Shown here one piece after another: positions 7,612 through 17,075 of a stretch of 64,000 bases of DNA. Within the stretch, counting starts at the first letter, position 1. The number at the start of each line of letters is the position of its first letter. Both the position numbers and the translations under genes were made by a program. The notes below the pieces were generated by a model. The model did not search any database. It was not told the DNA's origin and saw only the letters and a program-made list of their open reading frames with translations. The DNA is from Arthrobacter frigidicola (GTDB taxonomy: Bacteria > Actinomycetota > Actinomycetes > Actinomycetales > Micrococcaceae): positions 496,001-560,000 of the forward strand of contig QZVU01000001.1 of assembly GCA_003602285.1 (NCBI GenBank), read 5' to 3'.

Positions 7612-9717
7612 CTACTTCCGGGTTAGAGTTCCGCAGCCATCCACGGAAAACCCTTTCACATCAGATGGAATTGTGACGATCGTCCGTTGCGACCCCCAGT
7701 AATTGTCGATCAGGTCGTCAAAGTCGGCGGAGAATCCGGACAGCGTTTCCCAGTAACAGTCGTCGCCGGTGCCATAGCCGTAGTAGGTTCCCGGCAGGAT
7801 GTCGATGCCCACCCGGTAGGTGCCGTCGGCGGTGATGCTCGTCGCCCGCGCTCCCGCACTGGTGACAGTGGTCCACTTTCCACAGCCGTCCGTCATGAAG
7901 CCGACGTCGGTTGGAAGGATCTGCACGTAGGTTTTTGCTGGCCCCCAGTAGTTCGCATTGATGTCGTCGAAGCTTCCGCTGAACCCGTTGAGGCGCTCCC
8001 AGTAGCAGTCGTCCCCGGTCCCGGTGGCCTTGTAAAGCCCTGGCTTTAGCGTGGTTCCGACGCGATAGGTTCCGTCACCGCCGAGCACCACGACGGGGAC
8101 GGCGGGAATGGCCACCGCGGCGCTCAGGGTTGAGCGGGTCTCGTAGTAGCTGGCCTTGGCATAGACCCGGGCGGTGATCTGCTTGCCGCCGTCGGTGGTG
8201 GTCAGCTTGTAGGAGCGGTTCGTTGCCCCGGAGATGGCGGTGCCGTTGCGGTACCACTGGAACCCGTAGGCAGCCGGAGCCGGGCTGTACGTGCCCAGGC
8301 TGGTGGTGAGGGTGTAGCCAACCTTCGCTGTTCCGGTGATCCGCGGCGCCGACGTCGTGGTGAAGACGGCCTTCCCGACGGTCTTCCGCACGGTGGTGGT
8401 CGAGACGGTGGCGTAGCCCGGCTTGGAAACGGTGACTTTGACGGATACCGCGTGGCCTATGTAGGAGGAATTGAGCCACAGGGTTGATTTCGTTCCGCCG
8501 GACACGGCAACACCGTCCCGGTACCACTGGTACCGAATCGTCGCCGGTGCCGGGGACCAGCCCTGGGAGACGGTCAGCGTCTGGCCGTAGCGGTGCGTGC
8601 CAGGGACGGTGACTGGCCGGGTGGCGGTGATGATTCCTGCTGCGATCGTGCGCGTAGCGGAATCCCTAGAGACGCTGGTGTAGCCGGTCTTGGTGCCGCG
8701 GACGCGGACCTTGATTGGCTGCCCGTTGTCGGCCGGCACGGTCGTGTAGGTGCGCCCGACCGCCCCGGTGATGGGAGTCGTGCCCCTGTACCACTGGTAG
8801 GACAGGGTGGTGCCTGCCGGCCAGATGCCGGGATTGGCGGTCTGGGCCTGTCCGACGCGGGCGGTGCCGGTGATGCTCGGCAGCGGCGCCGTGAGCACGC
8901 CGGGTCCGACGGTTACCTCGGCCGATGGCGCGACATGCGGCGCGTATCCCGGCGCGCTGAGGGTGGCTTCCGCCCAGAGCTTCTGTCCGAGGTCGGCAGC
9001 TACCGGCGTGTAGCTGCGGGAGGCTGCCCCTGGAATCGGCGAGGTGCCGCGGTACCACTGATAGGTCGCCACCGACTGTACCGAATCGGTGTCTGGCCAC
9101 GTGGGTGCGTTGAGGCTCAACACCTGTCCCACGACCGCTTTGCCGTTGATGGCGGGGTTCCACACAACCCCGTCGATGGTGCCGAGGCCCACGGTCAGCG
9201 GCGCTGTCGTGACAGGGTCACTTTCCGACCCGGGACGTACCGAAAAAACGAGGCTCCTTCCAGCGGCGCTTGCCGGGATCAGGAACTGGACGGTCTCGTT
9301 GGGCAGCGCGGTGGATTCGTGGACGACTTCACCATCGATCATCCACTGCAGGGTCAGGGTGCCCGCGTCCATGCCTGTCCACTCACCGGTGAACGCGGTG
9401 ACCGTCTTGCCGACGACGACCGGGCCTTCGACCGTGGGAAGCGTGACGTTCACCGGTCCGTCGGTTTCCTCGACGGGGTCGACGGTTTCGGTTGGAGCCG
9501 CTTCGCCGGGCGCCGCCGCGGGCATGGTTTCGTCTGCGGGAGGGAGGGTTGTCTCGCCCGACCCCGTCGGAGTCGGTTCCGGTGGCACCGTAGAGGTGCC
9601 GTAGGCGGCGGGGCCGGTGATAAGGCCTGCGAGCAGGACCGCGACGCCGGCCAGCGTGGTACCCCTCAGTACACGGTCGGATGGTGTCCGATGTCGGACG
9701 ATTTTCTGCAGAGACAA
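7612..9717 (-). CDS. Secreted protein with Ig-like repeats and two C-terminal CYWE repeats
   Basis: About 701 residues from a TTG start at 9717, chosen because GGAGGAG sits five bases upstream. Residues about 12-40 are a signal peptide (LAGVAVLLAGLITGPAAYG), then a Pro/Thr/Glu-rich stalk. Several Ig-like repeats of about 85-95 residues follow, each marked by QWYRxGxxI and YTxVxxDxGxxI, as in actinobacterial cell-surface proteins. The last 155 residues are two tandem copies (about 547-629 and 630-701) of another repeat: DGTYRVG, PGxY, GDDCYWExLxGFS, DxxxNYWG and DGCG, with two conserved cysteines each. No LPXTG or transmembrane anchor is seen. It is probably an extracellular binding or adhesion protein; ligand unknown. 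Confidence 0.82.
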   Translation of the reverse strand: MSLQKIVRHRTPSDRVLRGTTLAGVAVLLAGLITGPAAYGTSTVPPEPTPTGSGETTLPPADETMPAAAPGEAAPTETVDPVEETDGPVNVTLPTVEGPVVVGKTVTAFTGEWTGMDAGTLTLQWMIDGEVVHESTALPNETVQFLIPASAAGRSLVFSVRPGSESDPVTTAPLTVGLGTIDGVVWNPAINGKAVVGQVLSLNAPTWPDTDSVQSVATYQWYRGTSPIPGAASRSYTPVAADLGQKLWAEATLSAPGYAPHVAPSAEVTVGPGVLTAPLPSITGTARVGQAQTANPGIWPAGTTLSYQWYRGTTPITGAVGRTYTTVPADNGQPIKVRVRGTKTGYTSVSRDSATRTIAAGIITATRPVTVPGTHRYGQTLTVSQGWSPAPATIRYQWYRDGVAVSGGTKSTLWLNSSYIGHAVSVKVTVSKPGYATVSTTTVRKTVGKAVFTTTSAPRITGTAKVGYTLTTSLGTYSPAPAAYGFQWYRNGTAISGATNRSYKLTTTDGGKQITARVYAKASYYETRSTLSAAVAIPAVPVVVLGGDGTYRVGTTLKPGLYKATGTGDDCYWERLNGFSGSFDDINANYWGPAKTYVQILPTDVGFMTDGCGKWTTVTSAGARATSITADGTYRVGIDILPGTYYGYGTGDDCYWETLSGFSADFDDLIDNYWGSQRTIVTIPSDVKGFSVDGCGTLTRK

Positions 9718-9880
9718 AGTCGTCTCCTCCCCCAAGGTAGAAGTGGTCGGCTCATCCGACCGGCATTACTCTAGGGGGAGGCTCCCACATACCGGTTGCC
9801 GATACGGGCCTTGGGGCAAATCCTGCGTAAAACCTGCGCTTTCTTCGGCAGGCGTCCGCTCCAGCGCCCGGCGGTGTCGG

Positions 9881-10495
9881 CTACCTCCGCCCTGCCTCGT
9901 CGAGCATTTCGCACACATCGCGCACGTTCGTCGTGGTGTTCGTGGTGATCTCCACCGAGAGGGGTTCTACGGCGGCCGGGTCCTCGGAGAACCGGGCTTT
10001 GATCGCCAGCGTTCCGCGCTCGTAGTAGAAAAATTCGGGGAAGCCTGCCGCTGCCAGCGCCTTGGCGTCCATGTCCCCCTGGGGAAAGATGATCGAGGCG
10101 CCCTTCAGCGAGTCCTCAATGGTCAACCCATCGGCGGAGAAGCGTTGGGTGCCCGGTCCGGAAATGTCGAGTTCGTCGATGAAGGCACCGTCCGAGGCCC
10201 GGGTCAGGTCCACGGTGTAATCGCCGCGAAATTTCACCTTGGTTCTTCCGTCATCCTTCACCCGGGACTTGTAGTGGACCTCCCGGACGTCGCCGGATGC
10301 CATGGTGACGGTGCTGCCGCACGCCTTGATACTCCAAGGCTCGTAGTAGTCCTCGGGAACGGGAAGATATTCACCGCCGGTGTCCTCAGGCGGCCAGGGG
10401 GCGGGTTCTTCCTCCTGGGCGCCGACGGACGCCGATCCGGCGAGGAGGCAGAGCGTGGTGAGAAGGGGAAGGCACACCTTTGTCTGGGTTTTCAT
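9881..10495 (-). CDS. Secreted hypothetical protein
   Basis: 204 residues beginning with a standard signal peptide (MKTQTKVCLPLLTTLCLLAG, cleavage likely after SVGA). The mature protein is acidic and beta-rich, with a Pro/Glu-rich start and one central cysteine (IKACGSTVTM). AGGAG seven bases before the ATG supports the start. No family recognised; the pattern GDYTVDLTRASDGAFIDELDISGPG is typical of small uncharacterised exported actinobacterial proteins. It is transcribed like the Ig-repeat protein, with about 160 bases between them, and diverges from prfB. Confidence 0.72.
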   Translation of the reverse strand: MKTQTKVCLPLLTTLCLLAGSASVGAQEEEPAPWPPEDTGGEYLPVPEDYYEPWSIKACGSTVTMASGDVREVHYKSRVKDDGRTKVKFRGDYTVDLTRASDGAFIDELDISGPGTQRFSADGLTIEDSLKGASIIFPQGDMDAKALAAAGFPEFFYYERGTLAIKARFSEDPAAVEPLSVEITTNTTTNVRDVCEMLDEAGRR

Positions 10496-10818
10496 GTTCG
10501 GGCTCCTGAGCGTTGCAGGAGCACAGCGAGAGCGCGTCCTGCCTGGATATGCATTGGATGCCGAAGCGGCGACGGGTCCGCTGAGGGAGGGCTAATTCCG
10601 TCAGTCCGGGCGCACAATGCGGCCAACCTACGCCCGCAAATTTCGGGCTGTCAATGGGCGATCACGCCGCACCCCTACCTGATTGAACAGAGGGTACTCC
10701 GGACTTCTTTCCCGGGGAACCGGGCCCGTCCGCGCGGGCTCCACCGGCCGGTCCCGGACCCGGGCCGGCCGCGCCCGGACGGGATCCTGCCGTGCGGATG
10801 ACGTAGGCTGGACTCACC
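10496..10818. other. Divergent intergenic region before prfB
   Basis: About 320 bases without a supported gene. TAGGCT at 10804-10809, nine bases before the prfB ATG, could be a -10 box giving a very short leader. Nothing else stands out. Confidence 0.45.
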
Positions 10819-11937
10819 ATGGCAGCCACCGATTTTTTCGCAGAGATCCGCGCACTGCGCGCCAAGTACACCTCGATCGAACAGGTTTCCGACGTCGAAG
10901 GTATCCGCAAGGACATTGCGGAGCTCAGCGAGGAAGCCGGCGCCCCGGACCTGTGGGACGACCCGGCCGCGGCGCAGAAGATCACCTCCAAGCTCTCCCA
11001 CCGGCAGTCCGCCCTCGAGCGCCTCGAAACGCTCCAGACCCGGATCGACGATCTCGAGATCATGGTTGAGCTCGGACAGGCCGAGGACGACGAGGACACC
11101 CTGGCCGAGGCCGAAAAGGAACTCGTGTCGCTCGGGAAGGCCCTGGACCAGCTCGAGATCGTCACGCTGCTCGCCGGTGAGTGGGACGAGCGTGAAGCCG
11201 TCGTCACCATCCGCTCCGGCGCCGGGGGAGTGGACGCCGCCGACTTCGCCGAAATGCTGCTGCGCATGTACCTGCGCTGGGCCGAACGCCACGGCTACCC
11301 CACCCAGGTCCTCGACACCTCCTACGCCGAGGAGGCCGGGCTGAAGTCAGCGACCTTCGAGGTGAAGGCCCCCTACGCGTTCGGCACGCTCTCGGTGGAG
11401 GCCGGGACTCACCGCCTGGTGAGGATCAGCCCCTTCGACAACCAGGGCCGCCGCCAGACCTCCTTCGCCGCCGTCGAGGTCATCCCGCTCATCGAACAGA
11501 CCGACGTCATCGAGGTGCCCGACAACGACATCCGCGTCGACGTCTTCCGCTCCTCCGGGCCCGGCGGCCAGTCCGTCAACACCACCGACTCCGCGGTGCG
11601 CCTGACCCACCTTCCCACCGGGCTCGTCGTCTCGATGCAGAACGAAAAGTCCCAGATCCAGAACCGCGCCGCCGCCATGCGCGTGCTCCAGTCGCGGCTC
11701 CTGCTGCTCAAGAAGGAGCAGGAGGACGCCGAGAAGAAGGCCTTCGCCGGCGACATCAAGGCCTCGTGGGGCGACCAGATGCGCTCCTACGTCCTGAACC
11801 CGTACCAGATGGTCAAGGACCTGCGGACCGAGCACGAGGTGGGCAACACCTCGGCCGTATTCGACGGCGAGATCGACGACTTCATCGACGCCGGCATCCG
11901 CTGGCGCACGAACAACCGCAACGCCGACGCCCAGTAG
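10819..11937 (+). CDS. prfB: Peptide chain release factor 2
   Basis: 372 residues, full length. It reads UGA and UAA stop codons in the ribosomal A site and triggers peptide release. The class-specific SPF tripeptide is at residues 204-206 ([17 protein letters not shown]), which identifies RF2 rather than RF1, and the catalytic GGQ is at 249-251 ([20 protein letters not shown]). The frame is continuous from the ATG, so the programmed +1 frameshift that autoregulates prfB in E. coli is absent, as expected for actinobacteria. It heads the prfB-ftsE-ftsX-smpB order common in this phylum, with about 345 bases before ftsE. Confidence 0.97.
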   Translation: MAATDFFAEIRALRAKYTSIEQVSDVEGIRKDIAELSEEAGAPDLWDDPAAAQKITSKLSHRQSALERLETLQTRIDDLEIMVELGQAEDDEDTLAEAEKELVSLGKALDQLEIVTLLAGEWDEREAVVTIRSGAGGVDAADFAEMLLRMYLRWAERHGYPTQVLDTSYAEEAGLKSATFEVKAPYAFGTLSVEAGTHRLVRISPFDNQGRRQTSFAAVEVIPLIEQTDVIEVPDNDIRVDVFRSSGPGGQSVNTTDSAVRLTHLPTGLVVSMQNEKSQIQNRAAAMRVLQSRLLLLKKEQEDAEKKAFAGDIKASWGDQMRSYVLNPYQMVKDLRTEHEVGNTSAVFDGEIDDFIDAGIRWRTNNRNADAQ

Positions 11938-12282
11938 GGGCACCGCGTAGGCACCGCGTAAGCACCCCGCGGCCGCACGCTGCCGGCCGGGTCCGCACCG
12001 TGCCACCACGCTGCGGGCCGGTTACCTTCGCCTCTTTCCTGCTTAGGCCGCCAATTTCCTCAACGGGCGGGCAGGCGGTGCCCTATATTAGGCAGCATGA
12101 ACGCTGCTTCGCGGGCTGCGGCGGTCCCGTTCCGGGTGGTGTTCAAACAACAATTTTCACTTCCGACTCACGGTGCGGCTTTCCCGGAAGGCAAACAGGC
12201 GTGGCTATAGTCGAGGAGCCGGTCCTTCCTTCCTCCAGCAAATGCCCGTGAACCGGCTGGACACAATGGGCGCAGAGTAGTC
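11938..12282 (+). other. Intergenic region upstream of ftsE
   Basis: 345 bases with lower GC than the flanking genes. It contains a short direct repeat (GGCACCGCGTA twice near 11939-11961) and TATAGT near 12205, a possible -10 for ftsEX. No gene is supported. Confidence 0.4.
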
Positions 12283-12987
12283 ATGATCCGATTCGAAAAC
12301 GTCACCAAGGTGTACGACGCCAAGTCGCGCCCCGCACTCGATTCGGTCTCCCTCGAGGTGGACCGGTCCGAGTTTGTGTTCCTTGTCGGAGCCTCGGGCT
12401 CGGGCAAGTCGACCTTCATCCGCCTCGTACTCAAAGAGGACAGCGCCTCCCGCGGCGCCGTCTACGTCGCCGGCCAGAACGTCGCGAACATCCCGAGCTG
12501 GCGCGTGCCCCGGCTCCGGCGCGGCATCGGGGTCGTCTTCCAGGACTTCCGCCTGCTGCCCAATAAGACGGTCTTCGCCAATGTCGCCTTCGCCATGCAG
12601 GTCATCGGCAAGAGCCGCGCGGTCATCCGCGAGACCGTCCCCGAGGTGCTTAAGACCGTGGGCCTCGAAGGCAAGAACAACCGCATGCCCCACGAACTCT
12701 CCGGCGGTGAGCAGCAGCGCGTGGCGATCGCCCGCGCCATCGTCAACCGCCCGGGCATCCTCCTCGCGGACGAGCCGACCGGAAACCTCGACCCCACCAC
12801 GTCGATGGGCATCATGAAGGTACTCGACCGCATCAACTCCAACGGCACCACCGTGGTCATGGCCACCCACGACGACGACATCGTGAACACCATGCGCAAG
12901 CGGGTCGTCGAGCTGCGCAACGGCGCGGTGGTACGCGATGACGCCCAGGGCATCTACATCGGCGAGACGGAGGCGGTGGCCGAATGA
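12283..12987 (+). CDS. ftsE: Cell division ATP-binding protein FtsE
   Basis: 234 residues, the usual length. It is the cytoplasmic ATPase of the FtsEX complex, which signals to extracytoplasmic peptidoglycan hydrolases at the septum. Walker [10 protein letters not shown] is at residues 36-44, the signature [15 protein letters not shown] around 143, and Walker [14 protein letters not shown] around 163. The FtsE-typical [19 protein letters not shown] precedes the signature. It overlaps ftsX by four bases (ATGA), so the subunits are made together, and the M23 peptidase downstream is the likely effector. Confidence 0.97.
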   Translation: MIRFENVTKVYDAKSRPALDSVSLEVDRSEFVFLVGASGSGKSTFIRLVLKEDSASRGAVYVAGQNVANIPSWRVPRLRRGIGVVFQDFRLLPNKTVFANVAFAMQVIGKSRAVIRETVPEVLKTVGLEGKNNRMPHELSGGEQQRVAIARAIVNRPGILLADEPTGNLDPTTSMGIMKVLDRINSNGTTVVMATHDDDIVNTMRKRVVELRNGAVVRDDAQGIYIGETEAVAE

Positions 12988-13898
12988 GGCTCGCGTTCAT
13001 CCTTTCCGAAATCGGCTCCGGGCTCCGCCGGAACCTCTCAATGGTCATCTCCGTCATCCTGGTCACCTTCATCTCCCTGACCTTCGTCGGCGCGGCCGGA
13101 CTGCTGCAGCTGCAGATTAACCAGATGAAGGGCTACTGGTACGACCGCGTGCAGGTGGCCGTGTTCCTGTGCGTCGAAAACTCGACCTCGCCCAGCTGCG
13201 CCGCCGGCCCGGTCACCGAGGAGCAGCGGGACACCATCCGCGGCATGCTCGAGTCGGAGACCTTCACCCCCTACGTCGCGTCGGTCGAATACGAATCCCA
13301 AAACGAGGCGCTGGGGCACTTCAAGGACCAGTTCGCCAATTCCCCAATCGTCGATTCGGTCACCGCGGATCAGCTCCCCGAGTCCTTCCGGGTGAACCTC
13401 GTCGACCCGGAGAAGTACGAGGTCATCAACGAGGCATTCTCCTCCCTGCCCGGCGTCGACGTCGTCAGTGACCAGCGGGAGCTGCTCGAAAAGGTCTTTT
13501 CCGTCATGAACCGCGCCTCACTAGGAGCTTTACTGGTTGCGGGGGTGATGACAGTGTGTGCAATACTCCTCATAGCGACTACCATCCGGCTGTCGGCATT
13601 CAGCCGACGGCGGGAAACCGGGATCATGAGGCTGGTCGGAGCCTCGAAGGCAGTGATTCAGCTGCCCTTCATCCTGGAAGGGGTAATCGCCGCTGTTGTC
13701 GGAGCTCTCTTGGCCTCAGGTGCGTTGTGGGGAATGTCCCGCTTCGTCATCGGCGGCTGGCTCGCCCGCGAGTATCCGGAGACGGCGTTCATTTCGGATC
13801 AGCAGGTTCTCCTGCTGGTTCCGGCGCTCATCCTTCTGGGCGCGCTGCTGGCTGGGGTCTCATCACTCCTGACCCTCCGGCGCTACGTGAAGGTTTAG
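12984..13898 (+). CDS. ftsX: Cell division protein FtsX
   Basis: 304 residues with the FtsX layout: one N-terminal membrane helix (residues about 20-45), a roughly 130-residue extracytoplasmic loop with two cysteines ([13 protein letters not shown]) as in actinobacterial FtsX, then three membrane helices ([59 protein letters not shown]). [14 protein letters not shown] between helices is the conserved coupling element. The loop is where FtsX contacts its hydrolase or adaptor. Co-translated with ftsE; the peptidase follows 36 bases later. Confidence 0.96.
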   Translation: MRLAFILSEIGSGLRRNLSMVISVILVTFISLTFVGAAGLLQLQINQMKGYWYDRVQVAVFLCVENSTSPSCAAGPVTEEQRDTIRGMLESETFTPYVASVEYESQNEALGHFKDQFANSPIVDSVTADQLPESFRVNLVDPEKYEVINEAFSSLPGVDVVSDQRELLEKVFSVMNRASLGALLVAGVMTVCAILLIATTIRLSAFSRRRETGIMRLVGASKAVIQLPFILEGVIAAVVGALLASGALWGMSRFVIGGWLAREYPETAFISDQQVLLLVPALILLGALLAGVSSLLTLRRYVKV

Positions 13899-13934
13899 GG
13901 CCGGTTCGGCAGTACTAGGGGACAGGTACAATTC

Positions 13935-15485
13935 ATGGATTTACGCTCGGTGCATCGGGGCCCACGGCCCTTTTTCATCCGTACGACGGCGGGGGTCTCG
14001 ATCGCGCTTGCGGCCTCCCTTGCCCTGGGCTTCGGTACGCCCGTCTTCGCCGACGACCTCGAGGACCGCAAGTCGGCCCTCGAATCGGAAATCAGCGAAG
14101 TGCAGCAGTCCATCGAGTACCTCGATGAGGACATCACCGAAACCATCGCACAGCTGAAGGTGTACCAGGGGCAGCTCCCGGCGGCCCAGCAGGCCCTCGC
14201 CGATGCGCAGGGACGCGTCGAATCCGCGGCCAACGAGGTCAGCGCGCTGGCGATGCGCGTGCAGCTCGCCGAGGAAACCAAGACGAAGATCGCGGACCAG
14301 CTCGCCAAGGACAAGGCGGCCATCGAGGACACCCGGAAGCTGATCGGGCAGATTGCCACCCAGTCCTACAAGAACGGCGGCGTCCCCTCGGACGTTGCCC
14401 TCATGCTCGGCGCCGACGGCGCCGAAACCCTCACCGACTCCATGGACATGGTGGACCAGGCGCTGCGCGGACAGAACGCGGCGATGGACCGGCTCTCCCA
14501 GCAGAGCGCGACGAACGCCAACAGCCAGGCCCGCCTCACCGCCGTCGAGGCGGAGATCAAGGACCTGAAGTCCGAGGCCGAGGCCGCCCTCCAGGCCGAG
14601 CAGTCGGCGCGGGACGCCGCCGCCACCGAAAAGGCTAAGGTCGACACGCTCATCGCCGACACCTCCGCCCTCTCGGCGAAGCTCCAGAAGCAAAAGCCGA
14701 TCATCGAGGCGCAGCTCGCCAGCGTTGAAGAGGCCCATGAGAAGGTGACCGCCGACATCGCCGAACGCCAGCGCCGCCTCCTCGAGGAAGCGCGCAAGGC
14801 CGAGGAAGCCCGGCTCAAGGCCGAGGCCGAAGAGCGGGCACGGGTCGAAACCGAACGCCGTGTCGCGGCCGCCGCCGAGGCCGCCCGCGTTGAGAACGAG
14901 CGCCGGGCCGCCGAGCAGCGCGCCGAGAACGAGCGCCGGGCCGCCGAGGCCGCCGCGCAGAACCGTCCGGCCCCCGCCCCAGTGGCACCCGCCCCGCCGG
15001 TGGCCCCTGCTCCGGTCGCCCCCGTCGCGCCGGTCATTAAGCCGCCGGTTCTGGGGAACCCGTCTGACTTCAAGCTCCTTGCGCCGGTCAACGGCCCGGT
15101 TAGCTCGGGCTTCGGTTGGCGCCCCACCCCGATCGGCACGATCGACTTCAACGGCACCGGCGGCTACACCCACACCGGGCTCGACTACGGGGTCGGCTGC
15201 GGCACGCCGCTGTACGCCCCGGCGTCGGGCGAGGTCTGGTACGCCGACTCCGATGCGCTGAAGGGCGCCGGAAACCGGATCGTGCTCAACCACGGGGTGC
15301 GGGCCGGCAACGCCCTGGCGACCAACTACTACCACCTGGCCAGCTTCAACGTGTATCCGGGACAGCGGGTCAGCGCCGGCCAGCTCATCGGCTACACCGG
15401 GACCACCGGAAACTCCACCGGCTGCCACCTTCACTTCGAGACCGTGCTCAACGGCAGCCTCGTGGATCCCTCCGGTCTCCTGTAG
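13935..15485 (+). CDS. Coiled-coil M23-family peptidoglycan peptidase (EnvC-like)
   Basis: 516 residues. A signal peptide ends near residue 40 (VFADD). A long coiled coil (about 43-345) follows, Ala/Glu/Arg-rich with heptad patterning and a late stretch of EARKAEEARLKAEAEE type. Then comes a Pro/Ala linker of PVAPAP repeats and a C-terminal peptidase M23 (LytM) domain (about 380-512). Metal-ligand motifs HTGLDYG and HLHFE are both present, so unlike E. coli EnvC the domain should be an active zinc endopeptidase. Placement right after ftsEX and the coiled coil suggest it is the hydrolase, or hydrolase-adaptor, activated by FtsEX. That link is inferred from context and EnvC precedent. Confidence 0.9.
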   Translation: MDLRSVHRGPRPFFIRTTAGVSIALAASLALGFGTPVFADDLEDRKSALESEISEVQQSIEYLDEDITETIAQLKVYQGQLPAAQQALADAQGRVESAANEVSALAMRVQLAEETKTKIADQLAKDKAAIEDTRKLIGQIATQSYKNGGVPSDVALMLGADGAETLTDSMDMVDQALRGQNAAMDRLSQQSATNANSQARLTAVEAEIKDLKSEAEAALQAEQSARDAAATEKAKVDTLIADTSALSAKLQKQKPIIEAQLASVEEAHEKVTADIAERQRRLLEEARKAEEARLKAEAEERARVETERRVAAAAEAARVENERRAAEQRAENERRAAEAAAQNRPAPAPVAPAPPVAPAPVAPVAPVIKPPVLGNPSDFKLLAPVNGPVSSGFGWRPTPIGTIDFNGTGGYTHTGLDYGVGCGTPLYAPASGEVWYADSDALKGAGNRIVLNHGVRAGNALATNYYHLASFNVYPGQRVSAGQLIGYTGTTGNSTGCHLHFETVLNGSLVDPSGLL

Positions 15486-15488
15486 CCG

Positions 15489-15494
15489 TAGAAT
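15489..15494 (+). promoter_or_regulatory. Candidate -10 box for smpB
   Basis: TAGAAT lies just after the peptidase stop codon and about 58 bases before the smpB start, so smpB can be transcribed on its own. No clear -35. Confidence 0.35.
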
Positions 15495-15551
15495 AGGACC
15501 CACTTATTCCACGCGGGCTCCGGCCCGCCCCCGCTGTTGAAGGAGTTTGCC

Positions 15552-16025
15552 GTGCCCAAGGAAAGTGGCCGGAAGGTAGTGGCCACCAATCGGAAGGCCC
15601 GGCACGACTACGAAATCCTCGATACCTACGAGGCCGGCATCGCCCTGATGGGCACCGAAGTGAAATCGCTGCGCGCCGGGCGGGCCTCCCTCGTTGACGG
15701 TTTCGCGGTGTTCTACAACGACGAGCTGTGGCTCGAGGCGATCCACATCCCCGAGTACACGCAGGGAAGCTGGACCAACCACGCCGCCCGCCGCCGCCGG
15801 AAGCTGCTGCTGCACCGCGAGGAACTGACGAAGATCTCCCAGAAGATCCGTGAGTCCGGCTTCACCCTGGTGCCGCTGCAGCTGTACTTCCTCAACGGCC
15901 GGGCCAAGGTCGAACTCGCCGTCGCCCGTGGTAAGCGGGACTACGACAAGCGCCAGACGCTGCGCGAAAAGCAGGACAACCGTGAGGCACTGCGCGCCAT
16001 GCGCGAGAAGAACCTCGGCGCCTGA
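15552..16025 (+). CDS. smpB: SsrA-binding protein SmpB
   Basis: 157 residues from the GTG at 15552. This start is preferred over the in-frame TTG at 15537 because a perfect AAGGAG lies six bases before the GTG and because the product then begins [20 protein letters not shown], as SmpB does. The OB-fold core ([38 protein letters not shown]) and the basic C-terminal tail ([27 protein letters not shown]), which occupies the empty mRNA channel, are complete. It delivers tmRNA to stalled ribosomes; its RNA partner ssrA is about 520 bases downstream. Confidence 0.97.
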   Translation: MPKESGRKVVATNRKARHDYEILDTYEAGIALMGTEVKSLRAGRASLVDGFAVFYNDELWLEAIHIPEYTQGSWTNHAARRRRKLLLHREELTKISQKIRESGFTLVPLQLYFLNGRAKVELAVARGKRDYDKRQTLREKQDNREALRAMREKNLGA

Positions 16026-16396
16026 TGAGCAATGTCTTCTGGGAGGCGCAGGAGGAATCCGAGCACTCCGACGAATCGGAGCTGCGCTACAAGCGCCCGT
16101 GGTGGGTCACCCTCGGCGCCGTCGTCGACCTGCTCCTCCTGTTCGCCATCGTCCCGGTGGGGATCCTCTCCCTGATTCCCTTCTTCTTCCTGATCTACAT
16201 CTACCTGGCGCAGGTGCTGGTGTGGATCTCCCCGGTGCTCCTGCTGCTCAATGCCGCGGTGTTCTGGTGGAGCTTCCGGCGCAAACAGGCAGGCACCACG
16301 GCCCTGGCGGCCCTCGGGATCGCCTTCGTCACGGTGTCCTTCGTCGTCGTCGCGCTGTGGCAGGCCCAGGTGGTCATCCTCGGCATCCGCTTCTGA
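16025..16396 (+). CDS. Small polytopic membrane protein
   Basis: 123 residues with an acidic N-terminus (EAQEESEHSDESE) and three to four membrane helices. Its ATG shares a base with the smpB stop (TGATG), so it is translated from the smpB message. No family recognised and nothing ties it to ribosome rescue beyond position. Tryptophan and phenylalanine at the helix ends are typical of real membrane proteins, supporting the coding call. Confidence 0.75.
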   Translation: MSNVFWEAQEESEHSDESELRYKRPWWVTLGAVVDLLLLFAIVPVGILSLIPFFFLIYIYLAQVLVWISPVLLLLNAAVFWWSFRRKQAGTTALAALGIAFVTVSFVVVALWQAQVVILGIRF

Positions 16397-16485
16397 CGCC
16401 GGTCCCGTCGAGGCCCCAGAGGGAATCACAGCTGGGAATCACCGGAGGGCCGTACCGCAGGGAATCACCGCGGCGGCAGATGCGT

Positions 16486-16491
16486 TACACT
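16486..16491 (+). promoter_or_regulatory. Candidate -10 box of ssrA
   Basis: TACACT, preceded by TGCGT, lies about 50 bases before the mature tmRNA 5' end, leaving a short leader to be trimmed by RNase P. The -35 is not obvious. Confidence 0.4.
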
Positions 16492-16542
16492 AAACGTCTG
16501 GACACGCCTCACGGCGGGTTCCAGACATTGGTAACTCAATAC

Positions 16543-16909
16543 GGGGATGACAGGTTTCGACGATGTTAGTCGCGACAGGGGAAGCGGGCCGAGGATACAG
16601 GGTTATCTCGTTAACGCTCTCTGTAAAACAATAAGTGCCGAATCTAAGCGCACTGACTTCGCTCTCGCTGCCTAAGCAGCCTAGCTAGTCCGTCAGACCG
16701 GGTTTGCTCTCGCCCCGGATCCTGGCGTCATTTAGAGGGCCACTGCTCCTGGTTTTTGTTGTAGGAACCAGGGGGACTCTTATACAACTGAGCTCGGCAG
16801 CCACTTGTTTGCACGATGGCTGGAGCTGAGAAAAACCGACGCAAACTGCGCCCGGAGAAGCCCTGACAACACTGCATCGGACGCGGGTTCAATTCCCGCC
16901 ATCTCCACC
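16543..16909 (+). ncRNA. ssrA: Transfer-messenger RNA (tmRNA)
   Basis: The tRNA-like ends are visible: the 5' strand GGGGATG (16543-16549) pairs with CATCTCC (16900-16906), with one G-U pair, and the T arm GCGGGTTCAATTCCCGC lies just before. The tag reading frame runs from GCC at 16637 to TAA at 16673-16675 and encodes AESKRTDFALAA, an actinobacterial degradation tag ending in the LAA protease signal. After discriminator A16907 the genome reads CCT, so the terminal A of the CCA end is not encoded and must be added. The RNA tags proteins from stalled ribosomes together with SmpB, encoded just upstream. Confidence 0.96.
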
Positions 16910-16912
16910 TGA

Positions 16913-16991
16913 TCCTCCGCCTCCTTGAGGCGGCGGAGGACCCCGGCCCCAGGCCTTCCGAACTCCGGAGAGCCTGGGGCCGTTCAGTTTA
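16913..16991 (+). terminator. Tandem hairpins terminating ssrA
   Basis: Two hairpins follow the tmRNA: TCCTCCGCC/GGCGGAGGA (16913-16921 with 16932-16940) and GGCCCCAGGC/GCCTGGGGCC (16945-16954 with 16972-16981), the second followed by GTTCAGTTT. Confidence 0.75.
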
Positions 16992-17063
16992 ACCCCTGCC
17001 GCCGCTTCCCGCGCAGGTTGCCGTCCGCCGCCGGAGAAGCACCGGCGGCGGGCGCGGCGACAC

Positions 17064-17069
17064 TAGACT
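17064..17069 (+). promoter_or_regulatory. Candidate -10 box giving a leaderless transcript
   Basis: TAGACT ends six bases before the ATG of the 73-residue membrane protein, which has no Shine-Dalgarno. Transcription would start at or next to the start codon. Confidence 0.45.
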
Positions 17070-17075
17070 GGCGCC

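Noticed and set aside
10819-10900. Programmed frameshift in prfB
   Set aside because: The frame is continuous from the ATG and no early UGA with a slippery CUU is present.
13941-15503. 520-codon minus-strand ORF
   Set aside because: Antisense shadow of the M23 peptidase coiled coil; no domain recognised.
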